A stretch of 64,000 nt of DNA from Hordeum vulgare subsp. vulgare (GCF_904849725.1 NC_058518.1:6592147-6656146); one strand, 5' to 3'; positions 28,001 through 40,090 are shown, counted from the first letter of the stretch. The notes: generated by a model not told the origin, from the letters alone. Numbers and translations are program-made.

Positions 28001-31000
28001 GACATGCTATGTGGGTGAAATGATGATAACATGCCAACTTTCAACATTTTCAGAGTTCATTTGTAGTGCTTTTCAATTTCAGGGTCAACTAGCTCAAAAA
28101 CAATAAGTAAATGCACGAAGAATACCAAATTAAGTCAGAAATTGTTGAAATTTTGTGATGTGCCTTTGAATGGTGCATTTTGAACACACAAAAAGTATGT
28201 AGTTCCAATAAGTTCAAAAAAAATGAAATCCCTTTGTAAGAGATGAGTTCTCGTTCGAAACCCTCCTACTTCGAGAGAGATTGTCAGTTTTGTACACGAC
28301 CTGCATCCAGTTTTTGTCGTAGCCCTCTCAACTTTTTAACACATGCTATGTGGGTGAAATGATGATAGAATGCCAACTTTCAACATTTTCAGAGTTCATT
28401 TGTAGTGCTTTTCAATTTCAGGGTCAATTAGCTCAAAAAAATAAGTAAATGCACGAAGAATACCAAATGAAGTCAGAAATTGTTGAAATTTTGAGATGTG
28501 CCTTTGAATGGTGCATTTTGAACACTCAAAAAGTATGGAGTTCAAATAAGTTCAAAAAATGAAATCCCTTTGTAAGAGATGAGTTCTCGTTCGAAACCCT
28601 GTACTCCGAGAGAGATTGTCAGTTTTGTACACGAACTGCATCCAGTTTTTGTCGTAGCCCTCTCAACTTTTTAACACATGCTATGTGGGTGAAATGATGA
28701 TAGCATGCCAACTTTCAACATTTTCAGAGTTGATTTGTAGTGCTTTTCAATTTCAGGGTCAACTAGCTCAAAAAAATAAGTAAATGCACGAAGAATACCA
28801 AATGAAGTCAGAAATTGTTGAAATTTTGTGATGTGACTTTGAATGGTGCATTTTGAACACACAAAAAGTATGGAGTTCAAATAAGTTCAAAAAAAATGAA
28901 ATCCCTTTGTAAGAGATGAGTTCTCGTTCGAAACCGTGCTACTTCGAGAGAGATTGTCAGTTTTGTAAACGAACTGCATCCAGTTTTTGTCGTAGCCCTC
29001 TCAACTTTTTAACACATGCTATGTGGGTGAAATGATGATAGCATGCCAACTTTCAACATTTTCAGAGTTCATTTGTAATGCTTTTCAATTTCAGGGTCAA
29101 CTAGCTCAAAAAAATAAGTAAATGCACGAAATATACCAAATGAAGTCAGAAATTGTTGAAATTTTGTGATGTGCCTTTGAATGCTGCATTTTGAAGACAC
29201 AAAAAGTATGGAGTTCAAATAAGTTAAAAAAAATAAAATCCCTTTGTAAGAGATGAGTTCTCGTTCGAAACCGTGCTACTTCGAGAGAGATTCTCAGTTT
29301 TGTACACGAACTGCATCCAGTTTTTGTCGTAGCCCTCTCAACTTTTTAACACAAGCTATGTGGGTGAAATGATGATAGCATGCCAACTTTCAACATTTTC
29401 ATAGTTCATTTGTAGTGCTTTTCAATTTCAGGGTCAACTAGCTCAAAACAAATAAGTAAATGCACGAAGAATACCAAATGAAGTCAGAAATTGTTAAAAT
29501 TTTGTGATGTGCCTTTGAATGGTGCATTTTGAACACACAAAAAGTATGGAGTTCAAATAAGTTCAAAAAAATGAAATCCCTTTGTAAGAGATGAGTTCTC
29601 GTTCGAAACCCTGCTACTTCGAGAGAGATTGTCAGTTTTGTACACGAACTGCATCCAGTTTTTGTCGTAGCCCTCTCAACTTTTAAACACATGCTATGTG
29701 GGTGAAATGATGATAGAATGCCAACTTTCAACATTTTCAGAGTTCATTTGTAGTGCTTTTCAATTTCAGGGTCAATTAGCTCAAAAAAATAAGTAAATGC
29801 ACGAAGAATACCAAATGAAGTCAGAAATTGTTGAAATTTTGAGATGTGCCTTTGAATGGTGCATTTTGAACACTCAAAAAGTATGGAGTTCAAATAAGTT
29901 CAAAAAATGAAATCCCTTTGTAAGAGATGAGTTCTCGTTCGAAACCCTGTACTCCGAGAGAGATTGTCAGTTTTGTACACGAACTGCATCCAGTTTTTGT
30001 CGTAGCCCTCTCAACTTTTTAACACATGCTATGTGGGTGAAATGATGATAGCATGCCAACTTTCAACATTTTCAGAGTTGATTTGTAGTGCTTTTCAATT
30101 TCAGGGTCAACTAGCTCAAAAAAATAAGTAAATGCACGAAGAATACCAAATGAAGTCAGAAATTGTTGAAATTTTGTGATGTGACTTTGAATGGTGCATT
30201 TTGAACACACAAAAAGTATGGAGTTCAAATAAGTTCAAAAAAAATGAAATCCCTTTGTAAGAGATGAGTTCTCGTTCGAAACCGTGCTACTTCGAGAGAG
30301 ATTGTCAGTTTTGTAAACGAACTGCATCCAGTTTTTGTCGTAGCCCTCTCAACTTTTTAACACATGCTATGTGGGTGAAATGATGATAGCATGCCAACTT
30401 TCAACATTTTCAGAGTTCATTTGTAATGCTTTTCAATTTCAGGGTCAACTAGCTCAAAAAAATAAGTAAATGCACGAAATATACCAAATGAAGTCAGAAA
30501 TTGTTGAAATTTTGTGATGTGCCTTTGAATGCTGCATTTTGAAGACACAAAAAGTATGGAGTTCAAATAAGTTAAAAAAAATAAAATCCCTTTGTAAGAG
30601 ATGAGTTCTCGTTCGAAACCGTGCTACTTCGAGAGAGATTCTCAGTTTTGTACACGAACTGCATCCAGTTTTTGTCGTAGCCCTCTCAACTTTTTAACAC
30701 AAGCTATGTGGGTGAAATGATGATAGCATGCCAACTATCAACATTTTCATAGTTCATTTGTAGTGCTTTTCAATTTCAGGGTCAACTAGCTCAAAAAAAA
30801 TAAGTAAATGCACGAAGAATACCAAATGAAGTCAGAAATTGTTAAAATTTTGTGATGTGCCTTTGAATGGTGCATTTTGAACACACAAAAAGTATGGAGT
30901 TCAAATAAGTTCAAAAAAATGAAATCCCTTTGTAAGAGATGAGTTCTCGTTCGAAACCCTGCTACTTCGAGAGAGATTGTCAGTTTTGTACACGAACTGC

Positions 31001-32138
31001 ATCCAGTTTTTGTCGTAGCCCTCTCAACTTTTAAACACATGCTATGTGGGTGAAATGATGATAGCATGCCAAATTTCAACATTTTCAGAGTTCATTTGTA
31101 GTGCTTTTCAATTTCAGGGTCAACTAGCTCAAAAAAAATAAGTAAATGCACGAAATATACCAAATGAAGTCAGAAATTGTTGAAATTTTGAGATGTGCCT
31201 TTGAATGGTGCATTTTGAACACGCAAAAAGTATGGAGTTCAAATAAGTTCAAAAAAAATGAAATCCCTTTGTAAGAGATGAGTTCTCGTTCGAAACCCTG
31301 CTACTTCGAGAGAGATTGTCAGTTTTGTACACGAACTGCATCCAGTTTTTGTCGTAGCCCTCTCAACTTTTTAACACAAGCTATGTGGGTGAAATGATGA
31401 TAGCATGCCAACTTTCAATATTTTCAGAGTTCATTTGTAGTGCTTTTCAATTTCAGGGTCAACTAGCTCAAAAAAAATAAGTAAATGCACGAAGAATACC
31501 AAATGAAGTCAGAAATTGTTGAAATTTTGTGATGTGCCTTTGAATGGTGCATTTTGAACACACAAAAAGTATGGAGTTCAAATAAGTTCAAAAAAATGAA
31601 ATCCCTTTGTAAGAGATGAGTTCTCGTTCGAAACCGTGCTACTTCGAGAGAGATTGTCAGTTTTGTACACGAACTGCATCCAGTTTTTGTCATAGCCCTC
31701 TCAACTTTTTAACACATGCTATGTGGGTGAAATGATGATAGCATGCCAACTTTCAACATTTTCAGAGTTCATTTGTAGTGCTTTTCAATTTTAGGGTCAA
31801 CTAGCTCAAAAAAATAAGTAAATGCACGAAGAATACCAAATGAAGTCAGAAATTGTTGAAATTTTGTGATGTGCCTTTGAATGGTGCATTTTGAACACAA
31901 AAAAAGTATGGAGTTCAAATAAGTTCAAAAAAAATGAAATCCCTTTGTAAGAGATGAGTTCTCGTTCGAAACCCTGCTACTTCGAGAGAGATTGTAAGTT
32001 TTGTACACGAACTGCATCCAGTTTTTGTCGTAGCCCTCTCAACTTTTTAACACATGCTATGTGGGTGAAATGATGATAGCATGCCAACTTTCAACATTTT
32101 CAGAGTTCATTTGTAGTGCTTTTCAATTTCAGGGTCAA
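25044..32138. repeat. Satellite HOR unit C, enlarged to 21 monomers (7,095 bp)
   Basis: Markers keep the 17-mer spacing up to GATAGAATGCC at 28,364. A block of four monomers is then repeated, so the GATAGAATGCC and GATGTGACTTTG markers occur twice (28,364 and 29,712; about 28,830 and 30,180). The rest of the unit follows unchanged. Length is 17 plus 4 monomers. Confidence 0.85.
28364..31059. repeat. Internal 4-monomer tandem duplication, first instance
   Basis: Two copies of about 1,348 bp (28,364-29,711 and 29,712-31,059). The junction shows as a second GATAGAATGCC in the middle of a monomer whose left part belongs to the type that normally continues as GATAGCATGCCAAATTTC. Earlier HOR units contain this block once (marker at 16,870 and 22,617). 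Confidence 0.85.
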
Positions 32139-33118
32139 TTAGCTCAAAAAAAATAAGTAAATGCACGAAGAATACCAAATGAAGTCAGAAATTGTTGAAA
32201 TTTTGAGATGTGCCTTTGAATGGTGCATTTCGAACACACAAAAAGTATGGAGTTCAAATAAGTTCAAAAAATGAAATCCCTTTGTAAGAGATGAGTTCTC
32301 GTTCGAAACCCTGCTACTTCGAGAGAGATTGTCAGTTTTGTACACGAACTTCATCCAGTTTTTGTCGTAGCCCTCTCAACTTTTTAACACATGCTATGTG
32401 GGTGAAATGATGATAGCATGCCAACTTTCAACATTTTCAGAGTTCATTTCTAATGCTTTTCAATTTCTGGGTCAACTAGCTCAAAAATAATAAGTAAATG
32501 CACGAAATATACCAAATGAAGTCAGAAATTGTTGAAATTTTGTGATGTGCCTTTGAATGCTGCATTTTGAACACACAAAAAGTATGGAGTTCAAATAAGT
32601 TCAAAAAAATGAAATCCCTTTGTAAGAGATGAGTTCTCGTTCGAAACCCTGCTACTTCGAGAGAGATTGTCAGTTTTGTACACGAACTGCATCCAGTTTT
32701 TGTCGTAGCCCTCTCAACTTTTTAATACATGCTATGTGGGTGAAATGATGATAGCATGCAAACTTTCAACATTTTCAGAGTTCATTTGTAGTGCTTTTCA
32801 ATTTCAGGGTCAATTAGCTCAAAAAAATAAGTAAATGCACGACGAATACCAAATGAAGTCAGAAATTGTTGAAATTTTGAGATGTGCCTTTGAATGGTGC
32901 ATTTTGAACACACAAAAATTATGGAGTTCAAATAAGTTCAAAATAAATGAAATCCATTTGTAAGAGATGAGTTCTCGTTCGAAACCCTGCTACTTCGAGA
33001 GAGATTGTCAGTTTTGTACACGAACTGCATCCAGTTTTTGTCGTAGCCCTCTCAACTTTTTAACACATGCTATGTGGGTGAAATGATGATAGCATGCCAA
33101 CTTTCAACATTTTCAGAG

Positions 33119-33456
33119 TTCATTTGTAGTGCTTTTCAATTTCAGGGTCAACTAGCTCAAAAAAATAAGTAAATGCACGAAGAATACCAAATGAAGTCAG
33201 AAATTTTTGAAATTTTGAGATGTGCCTTTGAATGGTGCATTTTGAACACAGAAAAAGTATGGAGTTCAAATAAGTTCAAAAAAATGAAATCCCTTTGTAA
33301 GAGATGAGTTCTCGTTCGAAACCGTGCTACTTCGAGAGAGATTGTCAGTTTTGTACACGAACTGCATCCAGTTTTTGTCGTAGACCTCTCAACTTTTTAA
33401 CACATGCTATGTGGGTGAAATGATGATATCATGCCAACTTTCAACATTTTCAGAGT
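33119..33456. repeat. Mosaic satellite monomer at a one-monomer deletion
   Basis: The left part carries AACTAGCTC as in the monomer at about 26,028 of the preceding unit. The middle has AAATTTTTGAAATTTTGAG as in the next monomer (about 26,366). The right part has GAACACAGAAAAAG and CCGTGCTAC, otherwise seen in a third type (for example about 27,510). One monomer position is lost here. I infer unequal exchange or gene conversion. Confidence 0.65.
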
Positions 33457-35119
33457 TCATTTGTAGTGCTTTTCAATTTCAGGGTCAACTAGATCAAAAA
33501 CAATAAGTAAATGCACGAAGAATACCAAATGAAGTCAGAAATTGTTGAAATTTTATGATGTGCCTTTGAATGGTGCATTTTTAACACACAAAAAGTATGG
33601 AGTTCAAATAAGTTCAAAAAAAAATGAAATCCCTTTGTAAGAGATGAGTTCTCGTTCGAAACCCTGCTACTTCGAGAGAGATTGTCAGTTTTGTACACGA
33701 ACTGCATCCAGTTTTTGTCGTAGCCCTCTCAACTTTTTAACACATGCTATGTTGGTGAAATGATGATAGCATGCAAACTTTCAACATTTTCAGAGTTCAT
33801 TTGTAGTGCTTTTCAATTTCAGGGTCAATTAGCTCAAAAACAAATAAGTAAATGCACGAAGAATACCAAATGAAGTCCGAAATTGTTGAAATTTTGAGAT
33901 GTGCCTTTGAATGGTGCATTTTGAACACACAAAAATTATGGAGTTCAAATAAGTTCAAAATAAATGAAATCCCTTTGTAAGAGATGAGTTCTCGTTCGAA
34001 ACCCTGCTACTTCGAGAGAGATTGTCAGTTTTGTACACGAACTGCATCCAGTTTTTGTCGTAGCCCTCTCAACTTTTTAAGACATGCTATGTGGGTGAAA
34101 TGATGATAGCATGCCAACTTTCAACATTTTCAGAGTTGATTTGTAGTGCTTTTCAATTTCAGGGTCAACTAGCTCAAAAAAAATAAGTAAATGCACGAAG
34201 AATACCAAATGAAGTCAGAAATTGTTGAAATTTTGTGATGTGCCTTTGAATGGTGCATTTTGAACACAGAAAAAGTATGGAGTTCAAATAAGTTCAAAAA
34301 AATGAAATCCCTTTGTAAGAGATGAGTTCTCGTTCGAAACCGTGCTACTTCGAGAGAGATTGTCAGTTTTGTACACGAACTGCATCCAGTTTTTTTCGTA
34401 GCCCTCTCAACTTTTTAACACATGCTATGTGGGTGAAATGATGATAGCATGCCAACTTTCAACATTTTCAGAGTTCATTTGTAGTGCTTTTCAATTTCAG
34501 GGTCAATTAGCTCAAAAAAATAAGTAAATGCACGAAGAATACCAAATGCGGTCAGAAATTGTTGAAATTTTGAGATGTGCCTTTGAATGGTGCATTTTGA
34601 ACATACAAAAAGTATGGGTTTCAAATAAGCTCAAAATAAATGAAATCCCTTTGTAAGAGATGAGTTCTCGTTCGAAACCCTGCTACTTCGAGAGAGATTG
34701 TCAGTTTTGTAAACGAACTGCATCCAGTTTTTGTCGTAGCCCTCTCAACTTTTTAAGACATGCTATGTGGGTGAAATGATGATAACATGCCAACTTTCAA
34801 CATTTTCAGAGTTCATTTGTAGTGCTTTTCAATTTCAGGGTCAACTAGCTCAAAAACAATAAGTAAATGCACGAAGAATACCAAATTAAGTCAGAAATTG
34901 TTGAAATTTTGTGATGTGCCTTTGAATGGTGCATTTTGAACACACAAAAAGTATGTAGTTCCAATAAGTTCAAAAAAAATGAAATCCCTTTGTAAGAGAT
35001 GAGTTCTCGTTCGAAACCCTCCTACTTCGAGAGAGATTGTCAGTTTTGTACACGACCTGCATCCAGTTTTTGTCGTAGCCCTCTCAACTTTTTAACACAT
35101 ACTATGTGGGTGAAATGAT

Positions 35120-37815
35120 GATAGAATGCCAACTTTCAACATTTTCAGAGTTCATTTGTAGTGCTTTTCAATTTCAGGGTCAATTAGCTCAAAAAAATAA
35201 GTAAATGCACGAAGAATACCAAATGAAGTCAGAAATTGTTGAAATTTTGAGATGTGCCTTTGAATGGTGCATTTTGAACACTCAAAAAGTATGGAGTTCA
35301 AATAAGTTCAAAAAATGAAATCCCTTTGTAAGAGATGAGTTCTCGTTCGAAACCCTGTACTCCGAGAGAGATTGTCAGTTTTGTACACGAACTGCATCCA
35401 GTTTTTGTCGTAGCCCTCTCAACTTTTTAACACATGCTATGTGGGTGAAATGATGATAGCATGCCAACTTTCAACATTTTCAGAGTTGATTTGTAGTGCT
35501 TTTCAATTTCAGGGTCAACTAGCTCAAAAAAATAAGTAAATGCACGAAGAATACCAAATGAAGTCAGAAATTGTTGAAATTTTGTGATGTGACTTTGAAT
35601 GGTGCATTTTGAACACACAAAAAGTATGGAGTTCAAATAAGTTCAAAAAAAATGAAATCCCTTTGTAAGAGATGAGTTCTCGTTCGAAACCGTGCTACTT
35701 CGAGAGAGATTGTCAGTTTTGTAAACGAACTGCATCCAGTTTTTGTCGTAGCCCTCTCAACTTTTTAACACATGCTATGTGGGTGAAATGATGATAGCAT
35801 GCCAACTTTCAACATTTTCAGAGTTCATTTGTAATGCTTTTCAATTTCAGGGTCAACTAGCTCAAAAAAATAAGTAAATGCACGAAATATACCAAACGAA
35901 GTCAGAAATTGTTGAAATTTTCTGATGTGCCTTTGAATGCTGCATTTTGAAGACACAAAAAGTATGGAGTTCAAATAAGTTAAAAAAAATGAAATCCCTT
36001 TGTAAGAGATGAGTTCTCGTTCGAAACCGTGCTACTTCGAGAGAGATTCTCAGTTTTGTACACGAACTGCATCCAGTTTTTGTCGTAGCCCTCTCAACTT
36101 TTTAACACAAGCTATGTGGGTGAAATGATGATAGCATGCCAACTTTCAACATTTTCATAGTTCATTTGTAGTGCTTTTCAATTTCAGGGTCAACTAGCTC
36201 AAAACAAATAAGTAAATGCACGAAGAATACCAAATGAAGTCAGAAATTGTTAAAATTTTGTGATGTGCCTTTGAATGGTGCATTTTGAACACACAAAAAG
36301 TATGGAGTTCAAATAAGTTCAAAAAAATGAAATCCCTTTGTAAGAGATGAGTTCTCGTTCGAAACCCTGCTACTTCGAGAGAGATTGTCAGTTTTGTACA
36401 CGAACTGCATCCAGTTTTTGTCGTAGCCCTCTCAACTTTTAAACACATGCTATGTGGGTGAAATGATGATAGAATTCCAACTTTCAACATTTTCAGAGTT
36501 CATTTGTAGTGCTTTTCAATTTCAGGGTCAATTAGCTCAAAAAAATAAGTAAATGCACGAAGAATACCAAATGAAGTCAGAAATTGTTGAAATTTTGAGA
36601 TGTGCCTTTGAATGGTGCATTTTGAACACTCAAAAAGTATGGAGTTCAAATAAGTTCAAAAAATGAAATCCCTTTGTAAGAGATGAGTTCTCGTTCGAAA
36701 CCCTGTACTCCGAGAGAGATTGTCAGTTTTGTACACGAACTGCATCCAGTTTTTGTCGTAGCCCTCTCAACTTTTTAACACATGCTATGTGGGTGAAATG
36801 ATGATAGCATGCCAACTTTCAACATTTTCAGAGTTGATTTGTAGTGCTTTTCAATTTCAGGGTCAACTAGCTCAAAAAAATAAGTAAATGCACGAAGAAT
36901 ACCAAATGAAGTCAGAAATTGTTGAAATTTTGTGATGTGACTTTGAATGGTGCATTTTGAACACACAAAAAGTATGGAGTTCAAATAAGTTCAAAAAAAA
37001 TGAAATCCCTTTGTAAGAGATGAGTTCTCGTTCGAAACCGTGCTACTTCGAGAGAGATTGTCAGTTTTGTAAACGAACTGCATCCAGTTTTTGTCGTAGC
37101 CCTCTCAACTTTTTAACACATGCTATGTGGGTGAAATGATGATAGCATGCCAACTTTCAACATTTTCAGAGTTCATTTGTAATGCTTTTCAATTTCAGGG
37201 TCAACTAGCTCAAAAAAATAAGTAAATGCACGAAATATACCAAATGAAGTCAGAAATTGTTGAAATTTTGTGATGTGCCTTTGAATGCTGCATTTTGAAG
37301 ACACAAAAAGTATGGAGTTCAAATAAGTTAAAAAAAATGAAATCCCTTTGTAAGAGATGAGTTCTCGTTCGAAACCGTGCTACTTCGAGAGAGATTCTCA
37401 GTTTTGTACACGAACTGCATCCAGTTTTTGTCGTAGCCCTCTCAACTTTTTAACACAAGCTATGTGGGTGAAATGATGATAGCATGCCAACTTTCAACAT
37501 TTTCATAGTTCATTTGTAGTGCTTTTCAATTTCAGGGTCAACTAGCTCAAAAAAAATAAGTAAATGCACGAAGAATACCAAATGAAGTCAGAAATTGTTA
37601 AAATTTTGTGATGTGCCTTTGAATGGTGCATTTTGAACACACAAAAAGTATGGAGTTCAAATAAGTTCAAAAAAATGAAATCCCTTTGTAAGAGATGAGT
37701 TCTCGTTCGAAACCCTGCTACTTCGAGAGAGATTGTCAGTTTTGTACACGAACTGCATCCAGTTTTTGTCGTAGCCCTCTCAACTTTTAAACACATGCTA
37801 TGTGGGTGAAATGAT
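35120..37815. repeat. Internal 4-monomer tandem duplication, second instance
   Basis: Copies at 35,120-36,467 and 36,468-37,815 sit exactly 6,756 bp after the first instance and have the same breakpoints. The start of the second copy reads GATAGAATTCC, a private one-base change. The duplication therefore arose once and was multiplied with the larger unit. Confidence 0.85.
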
Positions 37816-38940
37816 GATAGCATGCCAAATTTCAACATTTTCAGAGTTCATTTGTAGTGCTTTTCAATTTCAGGGTCAACTAGCTCAAAAAAAATAAGTA
37901 AATGCACGAAATATACCAAATGAAGTCCGAAATTGTTGAAATTTTTTGATGTGCCTTTGAATGGTGCATTTTGAACACGCAAAAAGTATGGAGTTCAAAT
38001 AAGTTCAAAAAAAATGAAATCCCTTTGTAAGAGATGAGTTCTCGTTCGAAACCCTGCTACTTCGAGAGAGATTGTCAGTTTTGTACACGAACTGCATCCA
38101 GTTTTTGTCGTAGCCCTCTCAACTTTTTAACACAAGCTATGTGGGTGAAATGATGATAGCATGCCAACTTTCAATATTTTCAGAGTTCATTTGTAGTGCT
38201 TTTCAATTTCAGGGTCAACTAGCTCAAAAAAAATAAGTAAATGCACGAAGAATACCAAATGAAGTCAGAAATTGTTGAAATTTTGTGATGTGCCTTTGAA
38301 TGGTGCATTTTGAACACACAAAAAGTATGGAGTTCAAATAAGTTCAAAAAAATGAAATCCCTTTGTAAGAGATGAGTTCTCGTTCGAAACCGTGCTACTT
38401 CGAGAGAGATTGTCAGTTTTGTACACGAACTGCATCCAGTTTTTGTCATAGCCCTCTCAACTTTTTAACACATGCTATGTGGGTGAAATGATGATAGCAT
38501 GCCAACTTTCAACATTTTCAGAGTTCATTTGTAGTGCTTTTCAATTTTAGGGTCAACTAGCTCAAAAAAATAAGTAAATGCACGAAGAATACCAAATGAA
38601 GTCAGAAATTGTTGAAATTTTGTGATGTGCCTTTGAATGGTGCATTTTGAACACAAAAAAAGTATGGAGTTCAAATAAGTTCAAAAAAAATGAAATCCCT
38701 TTGTAAGAGATGAGTTCTCGTTCGAAACCCTGCTACTTCGAGAGAGATTGTCAGTTTTGTACACGAACTGCATCCAGTTTTTTTCGTAGCCCTCTCAACT
38801 TTTTAACACATGCTATGTGGGTGAAATGATGATAGCATGCCAACTTTCAACATTTTCAGAGTTCATTTGTAGTGCTTTTCAATTTCAGGGTCAACTAGCT
38901 CAAAAAAATAAGTAAATGCACGAAATATACCAAATGAAGT

Positions 38941-39660
38941 GAAAATAACAAAATAGATAATAGTTTGGATAGTCAAAATTATTAATTATGAAAATAAAAA
39001 ATAGTTTTGCATTATTTATTCAATTTGAAACACTTTTCATTATCATAGTTTTGTCAAATTCTCAAATATGCAAAAAAAAAATTAATAAACATAGTTTTTA
39101 ATTGAAAATAACAAAATAGATAATAGTTTGGATAGTCAAAATTATTAATTATGAAAATAAAAAATAGTTTTGCATTATTTGTTCAATTGGAAACACTTTT
39201 CATTATCATAGTTTTGTCAAATTCTCAAATATGCAAAAAGAATTTTTAATAAACATAGTTTTTAATTGAAAATAACAAAATAGATAATAATTTGGATAGT
39301 CAAAATTATTAATTATGAAAATAAAAAATAGTTTTGCATTATTTGTTCAATTTGAAACACTTTTCATAATCATAGTTTTGTCAAATTCTCAAATATGCAA
39401 GAAAAATTAATAAACATAGTTTTTAATTGAAAATAACAAAATAGATAATAGTTTGGATAGTCAAAATTATTAATTATGAAAATAGAAAATAGTTTTGAAT
39501 TATTTATTCAATTTCAAACACTTTTCATTATCATAGTTTTGTCAAATTCTCAAATATGCAAAAAGAATTTTTAATAAACATAGTTTTTAATTGAAAATAA
39601 CAAGATAAATTAATAGTTTGGATCGTCAAAATAATTAATTTTGAAAATAGAAAAAAATTG
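38941..39660. repeat. AT-rich ~163-bp tandem repeat, about 4.4 copies
   Basis: The motif GAAAATAACAA(A/G)ATA begins at 38,941, 39,104, 39,268, 39,429 and 39,593, giving periods of 163, 164, 161 and 164 bp. Each unit also contains TTTGGAT(A/C)GTCAAAAT, AACACTTTTCAT and AAATTCTCAAATATGC. The last copy degenerates after about 39,655. I do not recognise the family, and the unit shares no clear similarity with the 338-bp satellite it abuts. Confidence 0.85.
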
Positions 39661-39888
39661 AAACTATATGAGAAATCATGGACAAAATTCGACCTGAATT
39701 CACTTTGAATTCAGATTGAATTTTCTCCACAATTTCGAATATAGTTTCAATTTTCAGTAAGTTTAGGCCCGTAAGCCTGCTTTAGAGAGGAGCTCGATGG
39801 ACAAGCTGCGACGGGGCTTATAAACAAGTGTTTGTCCCCCTCGCTTGGCGAGGTGGGACTAAACTTATCGTGCAGCCGAGGAGGGGCT
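39661..39888. other. Unassigned stretch between AT repeat and CACTA hairpins
   Basis: AT-rich at first, then moderately GC-rich with a 'GACGGGGCTTATAAACAAG' segment and GTGGGACTAAAC. No CACTA terminus (a CACTA preceded by a 3-bp target duplication) can be seen, so the 5' end of the following transposon is either in this stretch in degraded form or was lost at the repeat junction. No gene seen. Confidence 0.5.
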
Positions 39889-40084
39889 TTAGTCCCGGGT
39901 GGAGCCACGACCCGGGACTAAAGACCCCCTTTAGTCCCGGCTGGAGCCACACCCCGGGACTAAAGACCCCCTGCTTCCCGCCTCCTGGTGTGCCCGAAAA
40001 GAGGCCTTTAGTCCCGGGTCGTGGCTCCACCCGGGACTAAAGGGGGTCTTTAGTCCCGGTTCGAGCCACACACCGGGACTATAG
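39889..40084. repeat. CACTA 1 5' sub-terminal hairpin cluster
   Basis: Four inverted repeats of about 37 bp lie in a row, at 39,889, 39,929, 40,006 and 40,047. Each has CTTTAGTCCCGG on the left and CCGGGACTAAAG (or a close variant) on the right, with a 9-12 base loop. The loops of the first two read GGAGCCAC and that of the third reads GTGGCTCC, so the cluster is itself partly palindromic. Sub-terminal repeats of En/Spm elements are known transposase-binding sites; binding here is inferred. Confidence 0.85.
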
Positions 40085-40090
40085 ATCCAC

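Larger units (their letters stand above)
1..38940. repeat. Afa-like (~340-bp class) satellite array, about 115 monomers
   Basis: One AT-rich monomer is repeated head to tail without interruption. Successive copies of 'TCATTTGTAGTGC' start at 1, 340, 678, 1016 and 1354, giving a period of about 338 bp; small differences come mostly from A-runs. Each monomer carries a reverse-strand site close to the Afa primer AS-B ('CAAATGAACTCTGA') and, about 255 bp away, a site close to AS-A ('TGATGTGCCTTTGAATGG'). The Afa/pAs1 family has a ~340-bp monomer, so I assign it there; primer sequences are from memory. Monomers fall into recognisable types (GAAGAATACC against GAAATATACC, AATTAGCTC against AACTAGCTC, CCCTGCTAC against CCGTGCTAC) that recur in a higher-order pattern. 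Every open frame of 60-99 codons here is a product of the monomer and is not a gene. The array runs off the left edge. Confidence 0.93.
32139..38940. repeat. Satellite HOR unit D, truncated at the array edge
   Basis: Most markers lie 6,756 bp (20 monomers) to the right of those in the preceding unit: GAACATAC about 34,601, CACGACCTGC about 35,053, GATAGAA 35,120 and 36,468. It keeps the 4-monomer duplication of the preceding unit but lacks one monomer near 33.1 kb; the GGGTTAAATAGC variant is missing. The array stops in mid-monomer at 38,940. Confidence 0.85.

Noticed and set aside
340..38449. Dozens of open frames of 60-99 codons on the - strand, most starting MQFVYKTDNLS or MLKFGMLSS
   Set aside because: They recur with every satellite monomer, have no domain and lack the coding signature expected of a gene family. 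The period of 338 bp is not a multiple of three, so frames cannot continue between monomers. They are by-products of the repeat.
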